Below, piece by piece: positions 17,978 to 25,464 of a stretch of DNA of 64,000 bases (position 1 is the first letter of the stretch; each line of letters starts with the position of its first letter). This DNA comes from Streptomyces fodineus (GTDB taxonomy: Bacteria > Actinomycetota > Actinomycetes > Streptomycetales > Streptomycetaceae). The notes beneath the pieces are model-generated. The model worked only from the letters and a program-made list of their open reading frames with translations, was not told the origin of the DNA and did no database searches. The position numbers were made by a program, and so were the translations under genes. The DNA lies in assembly GCF_001735805.1 (NCBI RefSeq), contig NZ_CP017248.1, positions 5,146,001 to 5,210,000 on the forward strand, in the 5' to 3' direction.

Positions 17978-18448
17978 ATGGCACGGACCGAGTACTACGA
18001 CGATCCAGACGCCCCCAAGCCCAACAGCCTGGTCGTCGCGGCGTCCGCAGTGGTCACTGACGAGGAAGGACGCATTCTTCTCCAGCGCCGACGAGACAAC
18101 GATCTATGGGCACTGCCCGGCGGCGGCATGGAGATGACCGACTCGCTGCCGGGAACCGCCGTCCGCGAAGTGAAGGAGGAAACGGGCCTGGACGTGGAGA
18201 TCACCGGGCTTGTTGGAACGTACACTGACCCGCGCCACGTCATCGCTTACACGGACGGTGAGGTGCGTCGACAGTTCAATGTCTGTTTCACCGCCCGGGT
18301 GATCAGCGGCCAACTCGCGATCTCGGACGAGTCCACGGAGCTTCGGTTCGTCCAGCCAGAAGAGATTGATCGACTGCCGATGCACCACACGCAGAGGCTC
18401 CGGATCCGTCACTTCCTGGAGCACCGCGCGGAGCCCTATCTCGGCTGA
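17978..18448 (+). CDS. NUDIX hydrolase (paired with DUF5919 regulator)
   Basis: The ATG at 17978 lies just after the TGA of the broken regulator. The 156-residue protein has a full NUDIX signature beginning GGGMEMTDSLPGTAVREVKE and continuing ETGLDV. The N-terminal SLVVAASAVVTDEEGRILLQ strand pattern is typical of short MutT-like members. The regulator-NUDIX pair recurs in Streptomyces genomes; its substrate is not known to me. It is distinct from the NUDIX gene at 2121-2654. Its translation may have depended on the now frameshifted upstream gene. Confidence 0.88.
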   Translation: MARTEYYDDPDAPKPNSLVVAASAVVTDEEGRILLQRRRDNDLWALPGGGMEMTDSLPGTAVREVKEETGLDVEITGLVGTYTDPRHVIAYTDGEVRRQFNVCFTARVISGQLAISDESTELRFVQPEEIDRLPMHHTQRLRIRHFLEHRAEPYLG

Positions 18449-18975
18449 CCTCGTGAATCGCGCTGACGGCAGCGCTTGATCACGAACATCACCGACTAGT
18501 CCGGGGTGAGGCAGAGCGGTGAGGCGCCGGCGGTCCAGCGGGCGGCGAGGCATCCTGCTCCGCCCGTCGGGGCTTCTCACCTGGACTGTGCCCAGGCCGC
18601 GTGCTGCGAGGGCAGACCCATGAGCGATCCACTGATCTTGCGCCCGTCATGCCACACCTGAAGGCCGCACAGGTCGGTGTCCGGCCGGCAGAACGTGCAG
18701 GCCCTTACGCCGGACGACCCCGGCGGGTGAGTTCACGAGGCTTTGGCCAACCTCCGGCCAACAAGCCCTCCCGGCGGCTCTGAGCGCGGGGAGAAGAGCA
18801 GGTCAGATGGGGTTTTCGGTGACGCTGACGACCGGTCTGGAAATCCCTCTGCCCGCGAGATAGCGGGGTGGGGCTTCCGCACCGTCGCTGACCTGCGTTC
18901 CTACCCGTTCGAGTGGCCACTTCCAGAGACCCAGTCCAGCCTGGGAAAGGTTCATCGAGCCGACAGGAGACGACC
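18449..18975. other. 527-bp stretch without a clear gene
   Basis: It contains one CTGACGGCAG motif (18463-18472), related to the candidate integrase sites. A minus-strand open fragment at 18577-18729 has a C-x2-C motif (ACTFCRPDTDLCGLQVWHDG) but no start codon and may be a decayed zinc-ribbon protein. The 16-base string GGCCAACCTCCGGCCA recurs near 22390. The promoter of the secreted protein at 18976 should lie in the last 150 bases, though I see no consensus boxes. Confidence 0.4.
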
Positions 18976-19692
18976 ATGACCTCGGTACTCCGCCAACGCT
19001 ACGGCCGCGCGATCGGCGCCGGTCTGTTCTCCGTGGCGTTGCTCTCCGGCGGGACAGCCGAAGCCCTCACCGTCAGCAGCACTCCGAACCCCACCAGCAC
19101 TTCGACCGCCAGCAGCACTGCGGTCCCCAGCCGCACTCCGATCCCCCGCACCACTCGGATCCCCCGCACCACTCCGAACCCCACCAGCACTTCGACCGCA
19201 AGCAGCACTGCGGTCCCCAGCCGCACTCCGATCCCCCGCACCACTCGGATCCCCCGCACCACTCCGAGTCCCCGCACCACTCCGAGTCCCAGCCTCACCC
19301 GGATTCCCCGCAGCACTCCGTTCCCCACCCGCACTGCGGCCCCCAGCCACACTCCGATCCCCCGCAACACTCCGTTCCCCCACAGCTCCCTGGCCCAGTC
19401 GACCACTCGCATGGTCTCGATCACGCTCACCGCCAACAAGACCTCGGTGAAGGCTGGGCAGACGGTGAAGCTGACCGGGCGCACCAAGGGCCTGAAGATC
19501 AGCACTGCGCTGGTGCTCCAGCACCGGATGGCCGGCAAGTGGACGAACCTGAACGCGGCCACAAAGGCCAAGAAGGGCAGCTCGTACTCCTTGCAGGCCA
19601 AGCTCAGCAAGGGCACACACGTCCTGCGGATCGCGGCCGTGAACGGGTCGGGCAAGGTCTACTCGTCCACCGTCACCGTGAAGGTGAGCTGA
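18976..19692 (+). CDS. Secreted Thr-Pro-Arg repeat protein with Ig-like C-terminus
   Basis: The ATG at 18976 follows AGGAGA. The 238-residue product has a signal peptide (RAIGAGLFSVALLSGGTAEA) and a long low-complexity region of short TPxPRTT-type units (about residues 30-140). The C-terminal roughly 90-residue beta domain (ITLTANKTSVKAGQTVKLTG to VTVKVS) resembles bacterial Ig-like surface domains. The repeat region includes an exact 90-bp tandem duplication. It is probably an exported wall or surface protein of the accessory element. No enzyme motif is visible. Confidence 0.75.
   Translation: MTSVLRQRYGRAIGAGLFSVALLSGGTAEALTVSSTPNPTSTSTASSTAVPSRTPIPRTTRIPRTTPNPTSTSTASSTAVPSRTPIPRTTRIPRTTPSPRTTPSPSLTRIPRSTPFPTRTAAPSHTPIPRNTPFPHSSLAQSTTRMVSITLTANKTSVKAGQTVKLTGRTKGLKISTALVLQHRMAGKWTNLNAATKAKKGSSYSLQAKLSKGTHVLRIAAVNGSGKVYSSTVTVKVS
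19081..19260 (+). repeat. Two tandem copies of a 90-bp unit
   Basis: Bases 19081-19170 recur at 19171-19260 with a single visible difference, duplicating 30 codons of the Thr-Pro-Arg region. Further shorter units of the CCCCCGCACCACTC type continue to about 19390. The array keeps the reading frame. Confidence 0.9.
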
Positions 19693-19897
19693 TTCTGAGG
19701 GTGAGCTGAGCCCCTCACCAGCAGGTCCACGAGGGCCGAGAACTTCTAGTCGACGCCGGGAGCGGTCCACTCCCGGGCGTAGCAGGGCCGTGGAAGCCGC
19801 CGGTGGCCTGGAAGGCGGCCAGGGCCGCGGCGGCCGGGTCGGGTGCCGAGAAGGCGCCCGACCCGGCCCGTGCCGCGATGCCCGACACCCCCGCCCC

Positions 19898-19949
19898 CTA
19901 TGATCAGGCGACGCCCCTCCCGGACGCGGCCTGAAAAGCGGAAGGTCGC
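19898..19949. repeat. Left copy of a 52-bp direct repeat with tRNA-Phe 3' fragment
   Basis: This repeat recurs at 21347-21398 with a few mismatches. Its right half and the following bases (to about 19965) match the anticodon-loop and T-arm part of tRNA-Phe(GAA), including CTGAAAAGCGGAAGGTCGCC. The rest of the 441-bp gap 19693-20133 contains no gene I can support. Confidence 0.65.
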
Positions 19950-20133
19950 CGGTTCGACCCCGACCCCGGCCCCAGCCACAGCCACCCTGACCAGGGCATG
20001 AGCCCCTCTCCACCTTCACTGGAGAGGGGCTCTTTCGTGTCGCCCACGCCAACCGCTTAGGAGAGGGTGTCGACGGCCTCGCAGATGACGCGAGCCTCGA
20101 TAACAAACTGTCCCCTCGTGGTACGAATTCGGC

Positions 20134-20370
20134 ATGTCGGATGGGCGGCGGACGACCGAGCGGTTGCGGTCCCCGGAGGCGCGCCGCTGGGGGATGTCCG
20201 GTTTGGTGGTGCTTGGCTTCGGCGCCGCCGCTGTTGCCGCGCACTTCTGGCTGGGACAGGCGTGGCACGACGTCCTGTGGATGGCCGCTTCACTGTCGTT
20301 CGTGTGGGTGGTCGTTCGAGAGGCCCTGGAGGGCAGGCGCCGTGGGCGGACCGGGCGACGGGACCGTTGA
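20134..20370 (+). CDS. Small two-helix membrane protein
   Basis: The 78-residue frame has a hydrophobic stretch (GLVVLGFGAAAVAAHFWLGQ), a second one (VLWMAASLSFVWVVV) and a basic tail (GRRRGRTGRRDR), consistent with a small inner-membrane protein. The start is ATG with no strong ribosome site. It lies between tRNA-Phe-derived repeats and upstream of the DUF4389 gene. I do not recognise a family. Confidence 0.4.
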   Translation: MSDGRRTTERLRSPEARRWGMSGLVVLGFGAAAVAAHFWLGQAWHDVLWMAASLSFVWVVVREALEGRRRGRTGRRDR

Positions 20371-20386
20371 CAGTCAGCCGTAGGGT

Positions 20387-20418
20387 GCGGAAGGTCGCCG
20401 GTTCGACCCCGGCCCCAC
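20387..20418. repeat. Third tRNA-Phe 3' fragment
   Basis: The bases GCGGAAGGTCGCCGGTTCGA and onward to 20418 match the T-arm side of tRNA-Phe(GAA). They lie between the small membrane gene and the DUF4389 gene. There is no 5' half, so this is not a functional tRNA. Confidence 0.55.
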
Positions 20419-20548
20419 GGTCGCGATCTTCGGCTCGTGGCGTCAAGCCGGTCACCCGGTTGGTCCCCATCGCGTGTGCACCGGGCCGACCGGCGTGATC
20501 CTGAAGCTCTGGGCCGGGCGACAGTCGCGGACCTGACAGGAGCTGGCT

Positions 20549-21352
20549 ATGGCAGACCATACGTGGGCGCAGCGCCCCGTTTCCCTGCCGGAGGTACGCC
20601 CGGAGCTGGATCTCCCCGAGCCCGGCCGGCAGCGCCGCTGGACCGTGTTGCTGCGCTGGCTCCTGCTGATCCCCCAGTACATCGCCCTGTTCTTCCTGTG
20701 GGTCGCCGCGTCCGTCGTCATGGTCGTCGGCTGGTTCGCCGCCCTGATCACCGGACGGCTGCCCGAAACGATCGCCTCGTTCCTGACCGGCTACCTCGTC
20801 TACTCGACCCGCGTCACCGCCTACGCGATGCTGTTGGTCGACGCCTACCCGCCGTTCGCCTTCCTGGCGCCCGGCCACCCCGTCCAGGTCGAGGTCCGTC
20901 CCGGGAAGCTCAACCGCCTCGCCGTCCTGTTCCGCATCATTCTGCTCATCCCCGCCATGGTCGTGGTGGAGCTGCTCATGCTCGGCTGGTACGCGATCTG
21001 CCCCGTCTTCTGGGTCATGGTGCTGATCCGTGGCCGGATGCCGCGCACGCTGTTCGAGGCGACCGCCACCACCGCCCGCTACAACATGCGTCTGTCCGCC
21101 TACCTGATGATGCTCACCGCGGCCTACCCCAAGCGGCTGTTCGGCGACGCGCCTGCCCCTGGCGAGCAACCCCGCTCAGCCACCCGCCCGCTGCTCCTCA
21201 GCGATGCGGGCAAAGCCCTGGTCGTCCTGTTCCTCGTCCTAGGAGCCCTGCTCTTGATCTTCGAGGAATTCATCACTGCCACCACCAACACCAGCACCAC
21301 CTCACAGCCTTCAGCCGCCTCCCTGTCGACCGTTCCAGGCACCCCTCTATGA
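20549..21352 (+). CDS. DUF4389-family membrane protein
   Basis: The ATG follows an ACAGGAG site. The 267-residue protein has DUF4389-like features: PELDLPEPGRQRRWTVLLRW, a hydrophobic pair around LLIPQYIALFFLWVAASVVM, the RVTAYAMLLVDAYPPF and NMRLSAYLMMLTAAYPKRLF repeats, and a C-terminal membrane span before a Ser/Thr-rich tail. The function of DUF4389 proteins is unknown to me. Its stop codon overlaps the right copy of the 52-bp repeat, so the gene seems to be part of a repeat-flanked unit. Confidence 0.8.
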   Translation: MADHTWAQRPVSLPEVRPELDLPEPGRQRRWTVLLRWLLLIPQYIALFFLWVAASVVMVVGWFAALITGRLPETIASFLTGYLVYSTRVTAYAMLLVDAYPPFAFLAPGHPVQVEVRPGKLNRLAVLFRIILLIPAMVVVELLMLGWYAICPVFWVMVLIRGRMPRTLFEATATTARYNMRLSAYLMMLTAAYPKRLFGDAPAPGEQPRSATRPLLLSDAGKALVVLFLVLGALLLIFEEFITATTNTSTTSQPSAASLSTVPGTPL

Positions 21353-21398
21353 TCAGGCCGCGCCCCACCTGGACGCGGCCTGAAAAGCGGAAGGTCGC
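21347..21398. repeat. Right copy of the 52-bp direct repeat with tRNA-Phe fragment
   Basis: It pairs with 19898-19949 and ends in GGCCTGAAAAGCGGAAGGTC, the tRNA-Phe(GAA) anticodon-loop side. The two copies flank a unit of about 1.45 kb containing the small membrane gene and the DUF4389 gene. The following stretch to 21678 holds no gene I can support. Confidence 0.65.
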
Positions 21399-21678
21399 TG
21401 AACGGAAGCCTTGCCGTCCTGTCCAGCGTGCAGCCCGTCCAGCAGATGGCTGCTTCACGAGCGAAGCTGGTTCCGTGCCCTGCTGCGCGGTGTCGCTGGA
21501 CGAGCAGACAAATCCCGGCAGGCAAGCGGTCCGTGATGGTGTTGCACCCACCGACGGACCAGAAGGATGCACGTTGCGTAAGGTGGCGGCAGCTCAGAGG
21601 CTCCGGATTGTTCATCCGGAACCTCCTGGAAACTCTGGCGGCTACCGATCTACGCCTCAGCGTCAACACGCGCCCGTT

Positions 21679-22209
21679 CTAGAACCTCTGCCAGGTGAGG
21701 GAGGGCCCTGTTCGACTTGAAAGAAGAGGCCAGATGCTGTGTTTGCTGTAGCCGGACGGGTTCAAAGTCAGGTTCAGTGCCACGGGCTTGTCTGTGGGAA
21801 ATTCAAGCTCGGCGGCGAGGGTGAGCCTCCGACCGTTTACTCGGTTCCTGTGAGCACGCTTCAGGCCAACGACCGCAGTGCGGAATCCAAGCCAAAAGGC
21901 TGTCGGTGGATTGGCCAGGTAGGCGGCATCGAGCGCGTAGACAGCTGGGATCGTGGCCCGTGTAACTCGTAGTTCGAGGCCCAGCTCTTGTTTCTTGCCC
22001 TCACTTACGTCCCATTCGCCTCTCCAGGCCCACAGAGCTCCTTTAAGAGCTGCTTTTCCGAATCCGCTGGTCTCGCGCCACCGGAACTTGAAAGTGCCGT
22101 CTTGGGAGAGGTCCCAGGCCCCCTTCAGGGCGCCCTTTTCGGGTTGGAAGTCGTGGATCCAGCATCCGGCTATGCGGGATCTTGCCTCTACGAGTTGTTC
22201 GGCCTCCAT
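21679..22209 (-). CDS. Unknown protein, possible lipocalin-like beta protein
   Basis: The ATG at 22209 follows a GAGGGGGG site. The 176-residue soluble protein has lower GC and less biased codons than its neighbours, as expected for transferred DNA. Alternating strands such as GAWDLSQDGTFKFRWRETSG and GEWDVSEGKKQELGLELRVT suggest a beta-barrel-like fold. No catalytic motif, signal peptide or membrane span is seen. I do not recognise the family. Confidence 0.55.
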   Translation of the reverse strand: MEAEQLVEARSRIAGCWIHDFQPEKGALKGAWDLSQDGTFKFRWRETSGFGKAALKGALWAWRGEWDVSEGKKQELGLELRVTRATIPAVYALDAAYLANPPTAFWLGFRTAVVGLKRAHRNRVNGRRLTLAAELEFPTDKPVALNLTLNPSGYSKHSIWPLLSSRTGPSLTWQRF

Positions 22210-22479
22210 GCGCCCACCCCCCTCGGTGTCCCATCAGGCTTTCCGACGGCCCTAGGGTTGAGCAACCGAATGCGAGAACCAATGGCAGCAGTCGCAGGCG
22301 CTCGGTATCACGTGTAGGGCTCGTGTGCCGGTGCGCGCTGGTGGCGCACGCCCGGCGGTTCGGCGGTCGCTTGTGTTCGTCATGATGACAAGCGGCCAAC
22401 CTCCGGCCAGAAGCATGCCTCTTGTTTCCTCGCCTGCTATGAACCTCGTGGTCAGGGTCCGTATAGCCTCGTGCGGGGC

Positions 22480-22500
22480 ACGGTCTTGAAAACCGTCGTG
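22480..22500 (+). other. Copy of the tRNA-Ser(UGA) anticodon stem-loop
   Basis: Twenty-one bases including CGGTCTTGAAAACCGTCGTG are identical to 2937-2957 within tRNA-Ser(UGA). The rest of the tRNA is absent. It is probably an attachment-site relic of a different integrase. The surrounding gap 22210-22629 has no supported gene. Confidence 0.6.
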
Positions 22501-22523
22501 CCGGGCGGCGCCACGGTTCAGAG

Positions 22524-22545
22524 CTGACGGCAACCCTGACGGCAA
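22524..22545. repeat. Paired CTGACGGCAA repeats
   Basis: CTGACGGCAA occurs at 22524 and 22536 (12-bp spacing), mirroring the TTGACGGCA pair at 16751-16773. Both pairs lie close to the element ends. Confidence 0.45.
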
Positions 22546-22629
22546 CGAAGGCACACAGAGACCGTTGATCACGGCCGTCAGCGATCAGCTGGGAGGAAGG
22601 CGGAGCCCGCCCTCATCAGCCTGCCCGAT

Positions 22630-22673
22630 CCTACGGATCAGAAGGTTGCAGGTTCGAATCCTGCCGAGTGCGC
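22630..22673 (+). other. attR-type direct repeat (tRNA-Arg 3' half copy)
   Basis: This is an exact 44-bp copy of 16658-16701. The 5' half of the tRNA is absent, so it is not a gene. A GTGA-loop hairpin follows. Confidence 0.85.
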
Positions 22674-22680
22674 ACAGATG

Positions 22681-22708
22681 AGAGGCCCCGGAGTGATCCG
22701 GGGCCTCT
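22681..22708 (+). terminator. Terminator-like hairpin after attR
   Basis: A 12-bp stem (22681-22692 with 22697-22708) with loop GTGA repeats the arrangement found behind the intact tRNA-Arg. It suggests that the original tRNA terminator, or that of a second tandem element, was carried along. Confidence 0.65.
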
Positions 22709-22739
22709 TGCGTTTCGGGGCGTCCAGCAGCGAAGTACA

Positions 22740-23145
22740 GCAGCGGGTCCGAGATCATTCGTTCCCGGCGCCGCCCATGGCATCGGGCAGCGTCCCGAGA
22801 GGCCGGCGCGCCGGGCCCGCAGGGCGAACATGCGGTGAGGTTGCCCGGCTCGATCGGCGTCCCGTACTTCGTGGTGAAGATCAGCCCGCGCGTGTCCTGC
22901 CAAGAAGCGCCCGGCTTCCACAACGACCAGGGCTTGATCCGGCGGCGCCGAGGCTTGGCACCTTGACCAGGGAGGCCACGCGCCTTGGCTCGCTTGGCGT
23001 CCCTGCGCTGGGCGCAGCACCGGCAGATGCCGGCCGGCTTGGTCAGCTACTCGCGGACGTCCCGGACGGCCAGTTTGGCGAGCCGCTTCCCGCCCAGGTG
23101 CGGATCCTCGCGCGTCTTGCGGTATATGTACTTCCGCTTGCGGTC
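22740..23145 (-). pseudogene. Second tyrosine integrase remnant with an in-frame stop
   Basis: The minus frame reads RKYIYRKTREDPHLGGKRLA, KLAVRDVRE, then a TAG stop (23047-23049) where Trp is expected. It continues LTKPAGICRCCAQRRDAKRA and RGLIFTTKYGTPIEPGNLT before coherence is lost. These are the core-binding and early catalytic parts of an actinobacterial integrase, including its zinc-finger-like C-x2-C insertion. The catalytic C-terminus has decayed. It lies just outside the right 44-bp repeat, in the position of an integrase belonging to a second, tandem element. Limits are approximate. Confidence 0.75.
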
Positions 23146-23181
23146 TCCGTCCGGATCCGGAGCGGACCAGGTGAGGGGCGT

Positions 23182-24078
23182 TCAGAGTTCGGCGACGTCG
23201 AGGGGACCGAGCTCTTGGACGGTCTGGGCGAGGGCGCGGATCATGTCGTTCTCCGCCTCGGCCGACCACACCAGCCCGGACGCGAGACGGTCCATGTCCT
23301 GGACGGGCAGGTAGGTGATGTCGGGGCGGATCCAGTAGCGGCTGACGTGGTGGGGCAAGAGGTTGACAGCCTCTCCGGCGGTGACGAGGGAAAGGACCTC
23401 CTCGGCACTGCGCGCCAGGTGGCCGCGCTCGATCCGACGGCCCGCAGGGGTGTGGGGTGGGAGATAGCTGTCTGCCCAGTAGTCGGGCCTGGACGGCGTG
23501 TCACAGTGCAAGAAGTCGGCGAGCATCTCCACCGAGGCGGTTGCGTGCCGGGTTAGTTCGTGATCGACGGCCACGCCCAACACGCGCGGCTCCGTGAACA
23601 GCACCGGCCCCACGGCCAGATCGGGCTCCTCGACGGGCAGCCACGCGACCAGGACGTCGATGTCGCCACGGCGCAACCCGGCGAACGGGTCAACGTAGGG
23701 AACATTGCGGATCTGCAGCTTGCACTGGGGGTGGTTCCTGCGGAACGTGTCCCAGTAGTGCCGCAGGTCGTGGGCGTTGAGGGGGATCAACCCGACGCGC
23801 AGCACGGCGGTGACGCCCTGGGCGGCCAGTTTGGCTCGGCGCATGCCCTCCTGAAGGCCGGTGTACATCGGCCAGAGGTCGTCGCGGAGCTGCTGGCCGA
23901 TAGGGGTCAGCCGCACCGTGCGGTTACTGCGGTCGAACAGCGGTGCGCCGATCCGGCGTTCCTGCTTCTTGATCGCTTGGCTGACGCGGGCGGGGGTGAC
24001 GTGCAGGCGGGCGGCGGTACGGGCGAAGTGGAGTTCCTCGGCCAGGGTCAGGAATATCTCGATATCACGGAGCTCCAC
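23182..24078 (-). CDS. LysR-family transcriptional regulator
   Basis: The GTG at 24078 follows GGAGGGGG. The 298-residue protein has the LysR helix-turn-helix near residues 18-45 (ARTAARLHVTPARVSQAIKK) and a periplasmic-binding-like effector domain. It is divergent from an SDR gene with a LysR-type box between them, so autoregulation plus SDR control is likely. It is clearly related to the second LysR protein at 59363-60253: both share QIFLTLAEELHF-type openings and AIKKQERRIGAPLF. They belong to the same subfamily though their neighbours differ. Confidence 0.9.
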   Translation of the reverse strand: MELRDIEIFLTLAEELHFARTAARLHVTPARVSQAIKKQERRIGAPLFDRSNRTVRLTPIGQQLRDDLWPMYTGLQEGMRRAKLAAQGVTAVLRVGLIPLNAHDLRHYWDTFRRNHPQCKLQIRNVPYVDPFAGLRRGDIDVLVAWLPVEEPDLAVGPVLFTEPRVLGVAVDHELTRHATASVEMLADFLHCDTPSRPDYWADSYLPPHTPAGRRIERGHLARSAEEVLSLVTAGEAVNLLPHHVSRYWIRPDITYLPVQDMDRLASGLVWSAEAENDMIRALAQTVQELGPLDVAEL

Positions 24079-24092
24079 GCCCCCTCCTCACG

Positions 24093-24108
24093 TTAACTCT
24101 GAGGTTAA
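24093..24108. promoter_or_regulatory. LysR-type box
   Basis: TTAACTCTGAGGTTAA is an inverted repeat TTAAC-N6-GTTAA containing a T-N11-A LysR core. It sits 15 bp from the LysR start and 89 bp from the divergent SDR start. Confidence 0.6.
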
Positions 24109-24196
24109 TTGGCCTTGCGCGCTTTGTCGTTGCTCCGGGTAGTGGCTGAGGCCAAACATAGGCGACGGACCGATCCGACGACCCTGGAGTGACGAC

Positions 24197-24970
24197 ATGA
24201 CGCACCTGACTGGTAAGGCCGCGCTGGTGACCGGGGCCTCGCGGGGGATAGGCCGTGCGATCGCCCTGCGGCTGGCAGCCGGTGGTGCACTGGTGGCGGT
24301 GCACTACGGCAGCAACGACAACGCGGCCGCCGAAACCGTGCAGTTGATCGAGAAGGGCGGCGGCCAAGCATTCCCGGTGCGCGCCGAGTTGGGAGTGCCC
24401 GGCGACATCGACACCCTGTTCGCCGCCCTGAAGGCCGGCCTGGAAGCCAGGACCGGCCAGGCGCGGCTGGACATCGTGGTCAACAACGCCGCCATCAACA
24501 CCGGCGGAACGGTCGAGACCATCACCCCCGAAGGCTTCGACCGGCTCATCGCGATCAACACCAAGGCGCCGCTGTTCATCATCCAACGAGCCCTGCCCCT
24601 GCTCAACGACAACGGCCGGATCATCAACGTGACCACCGCCGCGACCAGGATCGCGATGCCCGAGGCACCGTACGCGATGACCAAAGCCCCCGTCGAAGTG
24701 CTCAGCCGCTCCCTCGCCCAGGCCTTGGGCGCACGCGGTGTCACGGTCAACGCCGTGGCGCCGGGGCCGACGGTCACCGACATGAACCCCTGGATGCTCG
24801 GCAACCCCGAGGTCCAGCAGATGGTCGGTTCCGGCAACGCGATCCCCCGCGTCGGCCGGCCCGACGACATCGCCGACGTGGTGGCCTTCCTGGCCTCCGA
24901 AGCAAGCCGCTGGGTGACCGGACAGGTCGTCGACGCCTCCGGCGGCTGCTTCCTCGGCCCGCGCATCTGA
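24197..24970 (+). CDS. Short-chain dehydrogenase/reductase (classical SDR)
   Basis: The 257-residue protein has the cofactor motif TGASRGIGRA, the NNAAINTGG strand, a catalytic-site segment around TTAATRIAMPEAPYAMTKAP with the Y-x3-K pair (YAMTK), and the C-terminal GQVVDASGGCFL typical of FabG-like SDRs. It is an NAD(P)H-dependent oxidoreductase of unknown substrate. Divergent placement with the LysR gene and the shared box suggest inducible control. The ribosome site is CTGGAG. Confidence 0.9.
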   Translation: MTHLTGKAALVTGASRGIGRAIALRLAAGGALVAVHYGSNDNAAAETVQLIEKGGGQAFPVRAELGVPGDIDTLFAALKAGLEARTGQARLDIVVNNAAINTGGTVETITPEGFDRLIAINTKAPLFIIQRALPLLNDNGRIINVTTAATRIAMPEAPYAMTKAPVEVLSRSLAQALGARGVTVNAVAPGPTVTDMNPWMLGNPEVQQMVGSGNAIPRVGRPDDIADVVAFLASEASRWVTGQVVDASGGCFLGPRI

Positions 24971-25110
24971 CCTCAGCACCGAAAGCGACACCGAAAGCAA
25001 CGACGTCCCCAGCCACGACGATCCGGCCCTCAGTGGTCTTCGGCCGCAGCCGACCGTGTCAAACGACGCCGGCGGCTGCCCTGCCGCACGGGAGGGGCCA
25101 CGGTCAGCCA

Positions 25111-25138
25111 CGATGGCCTGGGGTTTCCCAGGCCATCG
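25111..25138 (+). terminator. Terminator downstream of the SDR gene
   Basis: A 12-bp stem (25111-25122 with 25127-25138) with loop GTTT lies about 140 bp after the SDR stop. Confidence 0.7.
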
Positions 25139-25171
25139 CCGTTTCTGAAGAGAGCGCACGGCTCAGGGCAC

Positions 25172-25361
25172 GTACGACCGGGTGTTGTTCAAGAAGGCGG
25201 GCACCAGCACCTACAGCACGGTCAAGACCGTGAAGACCTCCTCCAGCGGTTACGCGAAGACCGCCGTCACCGCCTCCGCGGACGGCACCTGGCGCTACCA
25301 CTACGCGGGCAACAGCACCTCGTCCGTCGCGGACGCGTACGACTACGTCGACGTCCGCTGA
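25172..25361 (+). pseudogene. C-terminal fragment of a secreted Ig-like protein
   Basis: From about 25200 the frame reads GTSTYSTVKTVKTSSSGYAK, TAVTASADGTWRYHYAGNST and ends DAYDYVDVR. This is a C-terminal beta domain seen in many secreted Streptomyces proteins. The preceding codons (YDRVLFKKAG) run in a different frame, so an extra G near 25200 breaks it, and there is no start. It lies just left of a degenerate hairpin (25383-25410) that may be the old chromosomal side of the tRNA-Arg locus. Confidence 0.6.
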
Positions 25362-25464
25362 TCGGCATACGCTCAAGACCAAGGTTCCGGAGAGATCCGG
25401 GGCCTTTGGCGTTCGGGGCGGGGCCGCGGGCCAGCGGGCAGCGGGGCGGCGAGGGGCGCGGGGA

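Larger units (their letters stand above)
16658..22673. mobile_element. Integrative element relic in tRNA-Arg(ACG)
   Basis: The 6-kb segment is bounded by identical 44-bp direct repeats, one inside tRNA-Arg (16658-16701) and one at 22630-22673. Each is followed within about 10 bases by a similar terminator-like hairpin. Just inside the left repeat lie a broken tyrosine integrase on the minus strand and paired TGACGGCA repeats, the usual layout of tRNA-targeting elements. No replication or conjugation genes remain. The cargo is a frameshifted DUF5919 regulator, NUDIX hydrolase, repetitive secreted protein, small membrane proteins and an unknown protein. It is probably immobile. Confidence 0.8.

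Noticed and set aside
19930..19970. Possible tRNA-Phe gene
   Set aside because: Only the anticodon-loop to T-arm part is present and the 5' half does not pair, so it is a relic, not a gene.
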